Positions 22,201 through 30,658 of a stretch of DNA of 30,658 bases are shown here, one piece after another. Under the pieces are notes generated by a model. The model saw nothing but the letters and a program-made list of their open reading frames with translations, was not told where the DNA came from and did not search any database. Position 1 is the stretch's first letter; each line of letters begins with the position of its first letter. This stretch comes from Onchocerca volvulus (taxonomy: Eukaryota > Nematoda > Chromadorea > Rhabditida > Onchocercidae): positions 1 through 30,658 of the forward strand of contig HG738173.1 in the NCBI GenBank assembly GCA_000499405.2, read 5' to 3'. Both the position numbers and the translations under genes were made by a program.

Positions 22201-25200
22201 AACTAAATATAAGTTTTATTTGTCGTAAAACTCGAATAAAAGAAATATATGAACATTTACCTCTTACTAATACGATAGGAGGCGGTCTCAAGTTTTCCAG
22301 TCACAATATTGCGAACTGTAGCTCGGTTCAACTGAAATTACTGATAGCGATTCTACCAGTGAATACTATAACCCATTTTCCTCCTCCTCTCCCTTTTGTT
22401 TCTTGAGAATGAGCACACAATACCATAATACAAAACAGGAAACTTAAACATGCCTTAGGCACTGCAAGCATTTCGATAATTCGTGCCTCTTCATCCGATA
22501 TAATGTCATGGAACAGTACAACCAATGGATTTTGGCGAACGATTTCTACTTTAAATGGTGCCAAACGCAAGTAGGGATGATCCACTTTGTAATAGCAATA
22601 CAACCGCGATTGTGCTTTTATGTCCTGCAAATATCCGCCAAATTCAGAATTATAATTTCAATAAATCTTGAAGTTTTGAGTTGACATTTTCTCTAATAAA
22701 ATAAATTCAATTCAAATATAAGCTGTCAGTATCTGATGACTTTGATGCATCATCATATTGGAAATCGATGCTAACCAAAGAAATTAAATATTCAAAACCA
22801 GCAATTTTTGAATTTTAACATGTAAAAATAAATAAACGGTGATAAAGCCCTTACGACGGGTATTTCATGTCTACATAATGCTTCATATATATGCTTTCTG
22901 TCATTTTCATGTCGTATATTATTTATTAGTGGTATGTTTCGTCGCATATCGATACGTCGAACTCCGTCATCTTCCAGCAAATTTTCATACCACCTCACAT
23001 TGCCTTTCGCTCGTGGATGATCCGGATCTGTTATTATGAGCAGAATAAAACACTCCGTGCTGAGCAAAAATCCAAAAATAATTAACACACTGTTAACTGA
23101 CATAGCTTGCATTGCACATTAAACTAATCGCTAATCATACTTCCACCAAAAATTCAAGCAGAAATCAACAAAACTTCGATATGTACAATCTATATAAATA
23201 AAAATGTAAGTGTTCGCTGTGGCTTTCGACACAACGTTGCAAGTTCTTCACTGATTGCTTTGAAATTTTGACACAATTGACATTTTTTGCATTCGAATAG
23301 GCGCATGTTTCTTTATAGACATACTTAATTTATTTTTACCTGTCCGTAAGGATATACATGTTTCCCGCCAAAACGCTTGATTAACAGATAAACAAAGTAA
23401 GAACAACCAGTCGTTGATTACTGCTAGATAATAGTCGATAAATAATCTCTGTCTATATAAATAAAAATACAAATGTTCATTATTTTTTGCCATACAACAT
23501 TTCAAGTTCTTCGCCGATTGATTTGAAATTTGGATAATGTTGCATTTAAGTAGACGCGTGTTTCCATATAGATATATTCATTTTTTTTTTTTTTTTACGT
23601 TCCTGTAAGGATCAACATGCTCCCCGCCAAAACGCTCCGACTAACAGATAAACAAAATGGGATCAACCAATAATAAGGCGACATGTGGAAATCAGGAAAG
23701 AAGGAGAAATCTCAAAAGGATTTAAAAGGTTCGGATTTTGAAGCAGAATCAATTCAAGTTCGACAATAGTTCGAATTTAACAGACAGTTCAATTCGGAAT
23801 TTGTACATCGATTCAGTGAAAGTATAGAAAAACATGCAATGTTCTGTCAAAATTTCAAAACAATCAGTAAGAACTCTCGGAAATCCAAGATTTCAAACTA
23901 GATAAGGCGCGTATTTAAGAACTTCCGGGAATTTAAGATTTTTATCAAACGAACATTTACATTTTCATTTATATAGACTAGCTGGATTGGTCATGCTCCG
24001 CGTGACCAGGTATAGCTAGTTTTAGTAAAATATTAGAGATAATGATACAGAAAGTTTCAAAATTATCGAAAACTGAAGCAAAAATTTCAGGAAATTTCAT
24101 CGCTAATACATTACATTTCTCCACTACTAAAATTAGGAATTATTTCTGTCAAAACAAAAAAAAAAACTCAGTGATAAATGACTTACTCATGCGATATAAT
24201 TCATCCGTAAGCAACAACGCTCGTTTCAGATTACCCTGTTTATATAGCGAAAAAGCCAAATATTCCAGGATGTCTTCTAAATTCGCCGTTGGTGTAACTT
24301 CCTTCTCGACACGTTCTCGCGCTTCCTGCATCCACATAATAGTGTGATAATAGTCATTTGCGTAGTATGCTGCACGACCAATTTCAAAACAATCTCCAGC
24401 TGCAACATTCGAAATTCTGAAATCGATGTATTTCTTTTTTTCAACATTCTCTGCATCTTGAAGAAAGCATAAGAAGATAAAGGCGAAAAGAAGACATTTT
24501 TTTCATCAAGCGGTCCACTTCAAATTGTTATTTAAAGGTTCAAAACTAACCAGTCAATGCAACTGTCCGAATTTGAGAATTCAAGATTTTTCCTTCAGCA
24601 ATATCTTTGGTATCCATTTGATATGTATCTTGCAAACGCAACAAGCCAATTACTGCGCCTGACAAATCTTCCTATAAATTCTGCAACATAATTAAAAATC
24701 AGTTATGTATAGAACATAATAACCAGTTCTACACATACTAAGCATACATGGAATAATAGCTAAGACGGCGTAAAAGCTTAATTATCAGATCATTTCCATA
24801 AGAGAGTAAATTCAAATTAGCGTTCGCAATAACTTAGCAAAGCCTGAATAGCAAGAATTAGAGCATCACGAGGCCATTGCTCAATGGCATGAACTGAATG
24901 CATTTCTGCATTTCATTTCATGATTTAAAGGGAAAAGTGCTTTTATCGACTTAATAATAAAATTAAAAATATATTTATGCTTTAACTTTTTTTTTGATTT
25001 TGTAGTAAAAGTCAAAAAATACTTTTTATCATTTATACCACAAATACCAGCTCTTCTGAGATAAAAATTGGATTGCGAAGCGGAGAAAAAGAACCTCCGT
25101 AGGATAGCTGATACGCTTAGTAGCTCGCTGACGAGTCATGTTAAGCATGATATCATCGGCGGAGTTCGATCGCATAATCTTTACTACTTTGTTCCAATCT

Positions 25201-26287
25201 GTTATCATTCCTTTAATCAACAGGAGGGCATTGATTGGATGTCTTATCGCCTCTTCACCATCTCGTATAGCTTTATCATTACGCTCTTGTACTTCTTGAG
25301 CGAACCTAAAATCATATCAGTAATTTTCGGAAAGACATTATTTTGATAGTGTTACAGGAATCATTACAGGAAACTTTCAGTTTTCAAAAATTGTGGTATT
25401 TTAGAAATTTTCAGAAACTGTTATTAAAATTTCCTTACCAATTACTTGGATTAGTAGGACTAATTTCATTCTCGGAAGTCTTATCAGTTGCAAATCGAAG
25501 GATTAAGAAATCCTTATTGACAGGGTTCTACCAATGAGATGGAAAGGTGTAATTAGAAAATCCGGAAATTTCACAAAAACAGATATGATGAAATATTCAA
25601 AGTATTTCATATGATAGAAATTTGTAATATTTCTCAGTGAAATGAATTATTTATCCACATTTCGTTCTTTGGTCTAATACAAAAATCTTTGTTCTCTCAT
25701 TTCCGATCTGCTAAATAAGCTTGCATGCACATTGTCTAAATGTTGAAATCCATGTCAATTGTCTGGAATATTGCAAGAACTAAAGCTTGTATGCATTGTT
25801 TAAAATTATAAGCATTGCCTATCCCTTATCCTTTATCTTGATAACCAAACCCTTTTTATACTCATTCCATTTCTACCACAACCAAGCGATCAACTTTAAT
25901 CGTGATATCTTGTTCCATCATATACCGTGGAGGAAGAATCAATGCTCCGTCGATCAATAAAACCTTTCTCACATGATTCATCTCCGCTACAATATAATAA
26001 ATCCCGACAAATGTACTTACGACATTGTGATTTTTAGTGTCGGTTTACACTGAAGTGAAGAATGGAATGAAGAGTAAAAGAGTCAAACTCAGCTTAAAAA
26101 AGGATAAAATCGCTTACTTTTTTAGATAATCAAGTCTTTCTAACTCTTTTTCCACGTAACTATTAATCATTATTGGAATATCACTCTCAGCTCCAATTAA
26201 TGCTTTCAGCGAGGCAAAGGATGAGTAAATATCGGCAGAAATCGTAGCGATTAATAAGAATATATTAAGAACTATCAATGGTGTCAT
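16268..26287 (-). CDS. phy: Prolyl 4-hydroxylase alpha subunit, gene B (12 coding exons)
   Basis: Tandem paralogue of gene A with the same exon plan and predicted ER collagen-hydroxylating role. Exons in transcript order: 26118-26287, 25095-25305, 24551-24671, 24187-24399, 22855-23027, 22454-22624, 22261-22331, 17633-17732, 17360-17413, 17029-17094, 16868-16936, 16268-16525. Total 1677 nt, about 558 aa, phases consistent. The signal peptide is as in gene A; the exon 4 peptide-binding domain is identical to gene A. Exon 5 is 12 nt shorter, in the linker before the catalytic domain. Catalytic residues are kept: HLD in exon 9 (ESHLDCAR), LHAACPVL and GIKW in exon 12. Exon 11 reads EIRGGTVF where gene A has EIGGGTVF. 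Intron 6 has the same GC donor. Intron 7 is about 4.5 kb because of an inverted BEL/Pao element, against 210 bp in gene A; whether it is spliced efficiently cannot be told. Confidence 0.92.
17930..18563 (+). repeat. 5' LTR of the BEL/Pao element
   Basis: Aligns along its length with 21540-22180, with many substitutions and a few indels, so the insertion is old. AATAAA at 18495-18500 lies 3' of the LTR open frame. The right boundary is uncertain: the CACA at 18530 is one candidate end, but similarity to the other LTR continues to about 18563. Confidence 0.85.
18239..18490 (+). other. Open frame with hydrophobic stretch in the 5' LTR
   Basis: Frame open for 83 codons to a TAA, without an ATG in the aligned part (it starts at TTG). 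It contains IDNPDRHERQFNRKPL, followed by a strongly hydrophobic segment (LIVFLIFIVIFFLLISTIV) and a short tail. The aligned frame in the 3' LTR is also open, with its stop at the same place (TAG). See the entry at 21872-22108. Confidence 0.4.
18556..19315 (-). repeat. Inverted-repeat arm 1 inside the BEL/Pao element
   Basis: About 760 bp, reverse complement of 19462-20168 with clear but imperfect identity. It carries an antisense copy of the RNase H-integrase junction part of pol, starting almost exactly at the end of the 5' LTR. It also has an extra fold-back near 18725-18847. The arms are separated by about 146 bp. Confidence 0.85.
19348..21340 (+). pseudogene. BEL/Pao pol remnant: RNase H, integrase and C-terminal tail
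   Basis: Decayed polyprotein 3' part. 19350-19560 reads VHVFRDASNVVYFAAMYFR, FAKSQIAPIKEMTISRLEL and LIGVRAAHFMIKQLELE, typical of the Pao RNase H region. 19690-19760 reads FRYISSEYNPVDIVRKGIS (frame-shifted). 20215-20345 resembles the integrase zinc-binding segment. 20490-20800 resembles the integrase core (NDRGVIKRWDSLFTCF, VFKTMMEQDIKLTNAKKGM, WSGGV). 21165-21330 reads EEEIVLINKSNISRGM and KIKEIKKEKDEKAG, the tail domain of BEL integrases. Many stops and frameshifts; no functional product. Protease and reverse transcriptase are absent. Confidence 0.85.
19462..20168 (+). repeat. Inverted-repeat arm 2 inside the BEL/Pao element
   Basis: About 707 bp in pol-sense orientation, pairing with arm 1 at 18556-19315. 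It starts at AGATCGCACCAATTAAAG and ends near GTGGAGATCTCTGAATTGATT. Arm 2 continues smoothly into downstream integrase sequence, so it is the original orientation and arm 1 the inverted copy. Confidence 0.85.
21540..22180 (+). repeat. 3' LTR of the BEL/Pao element
   Basis: Begins TGTCGGAAAGG. It contains two TTTCCCGCC motifs (21639-21647, 21710-21718), a GTAAGT donor-like site (near 21878) and AATAAA at 22113-22118. The CACA at 22148 is one candidate end; similarity to the 5' LTR runs to about 22180. Confidence 0.85.
21872..22108 (+). other. Open frame with hydrophobic stretch in the 3' LTR
   Basis: 78 codons from TTG, or 58 from the internal ATG at 21932, ending in TAG, 4 nt before AATAAA. 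Shares FLQLSA.VR.F.NSQP, IDNPDR.ERQFNR.PL and a hydrophobic segment with the frame in the 5' LTR. Differences over IDNPDR...NRKPL are mostly at third codon positions. Possibly the 3' end of an envelope-like or accessory frame reaching into the LTR, or a chance open frame. Confidence 0.4.
22332..22453 (-). other. GC-AG intron (intron 6 of gene B)
   Basis: Donor CCTAAG|GCATGT and acceptor TTTCAG|TTGAAC, as in gene A. The non-canonical donor therefore predates the duplication, or was copied by conversion. Confidence 0.75.
23189..23451 (+). mobile_element. Non-autonomous Helitron relic 1 in intron 4 of gene B
   Basis: 5' end CAA|TCTATATAAATAAAAATG (TC at 23189-23190), followed by the typical Helitron 5' segment (TTTGAAATTTTGACACAATT). 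TTTCCCGCCAAAACG lies at 23361-23375. Interrupted by the second Helitron at 23452; no own 3' end is visible. Orthologous to 4161-4411 in gene A. Confidence 0.65.
23452..24019 (+). mobile_element. Non-autonomous Helitron 2 in intron 4 of gene B
   Basis: 568 bp with 5' TCTATATAAATAAAAATAC and 3' hairpin GGTCATGC tcc GCGTGACC ending in CTAG (24016-24019) before T. No transposase frame. The inner 23600-23760 resembles the U3 part of the BEL/Pao LTR (CGCTCCGACTAACAGATAAACAA, later GGTTCGGATTTTGAA). Before the hairpin, CATTTTCATTTATATAGACTAG is an inverted echo of the 5' end. The gene A copy lacks the middle. Confidence 0.8.
25862..25981 (-). other. 39-codon open frame inside intron 1 of gene B (status uncertain)
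   Basis: Identical as read to 6567-6686 at a constant offset of 19295. See that entry; not recognised and possibly non-coding. Confidence 0.2.
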
Positions 26288-28473
26288 TTTCTGCAATGCA
26301 TGTCACACGCAGTCATATGCTTTAAGTTAAGAAAAACTACTTGAAACGGTATACCTGTCTTGCGACGGAAATCAACATATATTTCTCACTTCCTCAAATA
26401 AAATAATTCCAAAAATTATGACATAAAAGCGGAATTCCAGACATAGTATCAAAGTGAGGGAAAATGAGAAAAGTTGAAATTACAGCAAAATAGCGTGAAA
26501 GACATTAGTGGTAAATATATGATATATGTGACATATGTAATCTCTATATTGAGCATGCCAGACTAAAATTCTTGTGAAAAGAAGACTTTAAAAAAAAAAT
26601 AAAAAAAATAAAAAACTGAAAAACAGACTTTGTAATTATCAGGAAGGCTCTTTTCCTCTTATTGAAGCATCACTACCATTACCGAAAACAAACTTGCTAA
26701 TTCTACATTATAATAGAAATATCATTCAAATAATAAAATAAATTAGATTTCAAATTAACTTCAGGCATATCATTGTATGCCTGAAATTTAAAATACCATG
26801 GAAAAGTGCATCTGTTCGGAAACATGATGTCCAATAATAGATTTAAATAGACGAAGGAAGAAAATGGTGATCGCGATATATTATTTGAGGAGAACTGGTT
26901 CCAGGCAATCATTTCATTCTTAGCAACAACTTTGAACCATTTGTCTTCCACAAGCAATTAATCATTCTGTCTTTTGATGGAAAGAAATTTTAACAAGTGC
27001 TATCTTCACTTCCTTACCGTCACACTTATGACCTTTTCAAATCTTTCCCGATGTGATCTGCTACAGCCGTTTGAATATATGATAGCATCGGCTTTTTTAA
27101 AATTTATAAATCCAATAATCGTCTGGAACTTATCCAACCTACACTGAAATATTAGAATTATCACTTGATCATCACTATTATCTTCATTAGTGATAAAAAG
27201 AGAGGAAAAATATGAGATTGAAATACCATTGAATATTTGCTTATCAAGAACTCAATAATGACTCATTATGCTTTATCGCCAAAAGTGCTGCAATTGGTTC
27301 ATTATTTTTTATCCTATATTACTGCAATATTAGGTGCCAAATGATTGCATAATTATCATTGAAAGATGTGGTCGAAATTAGAAACATTGCACTATGAATG
27401 ATGTTTTCCTATTCATTTCCAATGAGAAGGAAAATATCGATGTGCTTTCTGTACACTATGGTGAAACCAACGGTTATTACATTCATAATAATTGAATGAT
27501 ATGTATTCTCCTTCCACATTCAAATGGAATTTCAAACTAAACCTGTACTAAACAAGTTGATCTTCCTTTATGCAATGGCAATTTCAACGGTGGAAGACGA
27601 GCATGACTTCTCTCACCACAGTTCACACAACATCCGAAAAGTTACATTGAGGAGATAATGTCTTTTCGAAGGCAAATAATACAGTGACATTGCTGCTTGG
27701 ACGTACTAAGTATAAATTATCAAGAAAACGTCAAAAGTAATCTTGGGAAACATCGATGAAGGCAAAGTGATCCTGTGCATGATATTTCCACAAGGCTCAC
27801 ATTCATCTATGACAGCTTTAGCATAAAACTTCAAATCGACGTAATTATAAAATTGCTGTGCATGGCGCCATACACTTCTTTTAATCTTTCACATACATTT
27901 TATTATTGCTTTATTCAGCCAGGTATATTGTAAAGATACTGTATGGAACAGATTCTACAGAATTTTACGGTATTATATGGAAAAAATGAGAAAGCATTCA
28001 ATAAATGTATAACGGAGATGAACTATAATTCAAGACAGAATGAATCCTAAACTGACAAAATAAGGAGGAGTGATGTCGGAAAAGAAGCGACAATAAAGAA
28101 AACACTGGGTATCAGAAGACGTAATCCTTCTGTAATAGCTCTAAATGCCAGGTCAAAATGAGTGAAATCCGTTCTGACAATTTGACGTATTGCAAAAAGC
28201 TTTTGGTCGGCTCGAATTCATTTTTTTGTATGCATTGCTGCTAACTTAATCTTTGTTCTACGTATAATCTTTACGTGATATATATAATGTATTTATGTCA
28301 ATTGATATACATGTTATACATGTTATATGGATATATACATGTTATGTTTTGGACATTAAAAATTGATCGCATATATAGTTTACGAGAATTTGCATATTGA
28401 ATAAAACAGAACTAATCAAAAAACAAGCTAATGTATTGATCTCTGAACTAGTCAGAAATCAATTTATTTTGTT
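26288..28473. other. Upstream region of P4H gene B
   Basis: 26288-26483 is almost identical to the gene A leader, including the TTGCAG|AAAATG acceptor and the upstream in-frame ATG. About 415 bp (27050-27465) has no counterpart upstream of gene A. 27659-27981 is the 323-bp block shared with 7923-8245. Near 28300-28345 ATACATGTTAT recurs three times. An 84-codon minus frame at 26703-26957 is not kept in the gene A copy and is not called. Confidence 0.5.
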
Positions 28474-29770
28474 TGAATCAATGGAAAGCGAAATTTCCAA
28501 AATTTATTACACTACAGCAAATCATCAGAGCCTCTCTTTCAGGGTAATTGTTTTTGAAGAAGACAAAGCATAATGTTTTCAGACCAGTTTGATTTGAATA
28601 TGGTCTTAAATAAGCAAGAACAGTATTTCTTATACAAGTAATACTTTAAACTATTCATTCGTTAACACTTTTGCACTGCGATGAGTTTATCTGATCATCT
28701 TTGAGCTTTTGTTTTCGAAATATAGAATTAGTAAAATTGGAATAGTATTCGTCATCCTGCTGTCTGTATATCAATAAAGACGGTGACAATTTTTATTTTC
28801 AAAAGATCGATTGACAAACTAAAAATTTAAAAAGTGCAACGATCGAAGCAAAATAATGATTATTAAATGGTGTAGAATGACCTATTTGTGTCTTGGAGAG
28901 AATAAAACATAAATTAACGATGTTAATGACCGACAAAAATACACCACACATACATATAAAGAGAAAGAGAAAGAGAAGACGCAGATTAATGAAAATCAAC
29001 TAGATGGCACTTTAGCGGAAGACTTATCTTAATTTAACGTTTGATTCATATCACAGCGCCATTTTCGCATACCAAAAATGGCCCACTTGGAGCACACATT
29101 CAATGTCTACGCTTCATTCAAGCAAGCAAGACGTCAGACTCATCGAAAGTTTGAGAATAGGTTGAAGACGTTTCGTATCACAATTCCTCTGATCATTCGC
29201 TTTACCGAATATAACAGCTTCATTACGTACTTCAGCTATCCTGAGGGAAACTTCTATTATCAAATGCAACATTGTTGTAAGATACAACAAAGCTGCACTC
29301 AAACTCCAGAGTTGATCTTTTCCAAATCATATCTCCACTCCAACAGTCCTTGATAATAAATAAATCGACACGCAGCACTTATTTCATTTGACATTTAAAG
29401 TTCAAAAATAATTGAGGTCAAAAAATGGAAAATGAAATGTTAGGATCATGAACATTATCTGAAGAATCAAATCCAATTTCCTGTATCCTAAAAAAAGCAT
29501 TTATAGGTAAGCTAGATAGATCAGATATCCAACTATCTATTTCAAATTTAAGAAAGTCGGAGATGGACTCTTCACCCTATAGATAAGATTGAGCTGTCTA
29601 AAATAGAAAAAATTTTTAGATTATCTAATTGAGGTAGTCATACTTCGGTGATTCGAGCTATGCTACGATTAAAACAAAAGATTTCTGAGTGATCGAAGTA
29701 CTAAAATAGATAAATTTGTTTAGATGGGAAATAGTTTACTTATTCCTTTTCATGATAATATATTTTATAG
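28474..29770. repeat. Flank repeat, copy 3 of 3 (diverged)
   Basis: Starts AATCAATGGAAAGCGAAATTTC like copies 1 and 2 but has many substitutions and indels, plus about 270-370 bp between 28890 and 29260 that the others lack. Similarity fades near 29770, marking the outer edge of the tandem duplication. No P4H sequence follows. Confidence 0.75.
29078..29353 (+). other. Hypothetical 91-codon frame in the copy-3-specific stretch
   Basis: ATG-started open frame beginning MAHLEHTFNVYASFKQARRQ, basic, in sequence that looks less AT-rich than its surroundings. The last third lies in the flank repeat, where the other copies do not keep the frame. No family recognised; no splice or promoter evidence. 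Could equally be chance or an old exon fragment. Confidence 0.15.
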
Positions 29771-30319
29771 AAAATAAGAGAAAAATAGTAACTAGAACTC
29801 TACACTTTGTGAGGTATGAAAAATTAAAATTTTTTCACCCATAAATGTGTTAATGTGTACTTTTTTAAAATTTATTATTCATATGCAATCGTGTTGGTGC
29901 ATTATCAAAGCATACGAGAGGAAAAGTCATAAATTCATCTGTGCGAAGGCAAAAAATTCTAATAAGTACAGCGCATTTTGTTTAAGATTTAAAACAACTT
30001 AGAAGTTCGTGAAGACCGTGTTCTGAGAATTCCAGAACTTATACATATATTCAGCTGCTTTCTGTCATTCCATTTAAATGGTATTTAATATTTTATGCTC
30101 ATTTTTATAGGCAGTAGTTAATACTATAACACTATAGTAATTGGGTTGCAGTAAGAACAATTGTAGTTCGATTATAATTATTAATAGAATACAAGAGAGT
30201 ATTTCAGTGGATGTGAAAGTTTCTTCATGCTGTATTTGTTAATTTTCATCCCTCTACATGGACATGTGAATTTAAAATTGAAATTATAGTTTTCTTTTCA
30301 AAATAAAAACGAGAAAAGG
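29771..30319. other. AT-rich intergenic sequence before the F-box gene
   Basis: About 550 bp without a supported gene. It presumably holds the promoter and 5' leader of the plus-strand gene starting at 30320, but no specific element was recognised. A TTTCAG at about 30203-30208 could be a splice or trans-splice acceptor. Confidence 0.4.
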
Positions 30320-30538
30320 ATGGCTGTCATTGATTGCTTAAAAGTATTCGATAGTTTCAAATTTCCATTGTTGTTTTGTATAATGAAGCTGAACGGTGGT
30401 GATAAAAACGTGCTCATCAGAGAATCCTTTGGAGCGTTGTCAGATGAGACAATTTTAGAAATATTTGAACAGCTTGCTCCTAAAGAAAGAGCTCGATTCT
30501 CCACTATTAATAAACGCTTATATAGTTTATTACACCCG
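30320..30538 (+). CDS. Probable F-box protein, first exon (partial)
   Basis: The frame starts at ATG 30320 (a second in-frame ATG is at 30383) and contains LSDETILEIFEQLAPKERAR followed by FSTINKRLYSLL, a good match to the F-box helices (L.DE...EIF..L....R...I.K.....L). F-box proteins bind SKP1 in SCF ubiquitin ligases and choose substrates through a C-terminal domain not visible here. The frame runs on to a stop at 30574, but ACCCG|GTTTGT at 30538/30539 is a plausible donor, and 84 aa would be short for the family, so this is probably exon 1. It lies outside the P4H duplication. Confidence 0.6.
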
Positions 30539-30658
30539 GTTTGTTGCTCTCCGATGGTGCTAATTTGGTCATAAGTAGCTTTGAATTTTAGTTTGAATTA
30601 CCAAACATGAGTTCAAAATTTATAAAGTAGAAAAGAAATATAAAAAATAAAAATAATT

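Noticed and set aside
26703..26957. 84-codon minus-strand ORF upstream of gene B
   Set aside because: The aligned region upstream of gene A has stops and indels in this frame; no domain.

Overview
The window looks like nuclear DNA of a nematode, most likely a filarial (spirurid) worm. This is inferred from the AT-rich composition, many short introns, nematode-type TTTCAG/TTGCAG acceptors and a collagen prolyl 4-hydroxylase (P4H) alpha subunit of nematode type. No bacterial genes, rRNA, tRNA or CRISPR arrays were found.

Layout. (1) 1-1.0 kb: flank repeat, copy 1. (2) 1.5-7.0 kb, minus strand: P4H gene A, 12 coding exons, open throughout (about 562 aa), with Helitron relics in intron 4. (3) 7.1-8.6 kb: upstream region of gene A. 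(4) 8.6-9.5 kb: flank repeat, copy 2. (5) 9.666-15.299 kb: a nearly full-length Helitron with both termini, carrying a decayed RepHel (HUH nuclease plus Pif1-like helicase) gene. (6) 16.3-26.3 kb, minus strand: P4H gene B, the same 12 exons, also open (about 558 aa). Its intron 7 has been enlarged by a 4.2-kb degenerate BEL/Pao LTR retrotransposon in the opposite orientation, and intron 4 carries the same Helitron relics as gene A. (7) 26.3-28.5 kb: upstream region of gene B. (8) 28.5-29.8 kb: a diverged flank repeat, copy 3. (9) 30.3-30.6 kb, plus strand: the first exon of a probable F-box gene, cut by or spliced beyond the window end.

The main story is a tandem duplication of a P4H alpha gene: flank - gene A - flank (+Helitron) - gene B - flank. 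Divergence between copies is patchy. Exons 1, 2 and 4, a 323-bp upstream block and the first 516 bp of flank copies 1 and 2 are almost identical, while exons 5-12 and other intergenic stretches are clearly diverged. This suggests gene conversion. Both enzymes keep the H-x-D...H...K iron/2-oxoglutarate residues, so both are predicted active in the ER, hydroxylating (cuticle) collagen with a PDI partner.

The transposons add a second layer. The BEL/Pao interior is a large inverted repeat of its own RNase H-integrase segment, both LTRs keep an open frame with a hydrophobic stretch, and LTR-like sequence with E2F-like TTTCCCGCC motifs also occurs inside the intronic Helitrons. All identities and similarities are read by eye, not computed.
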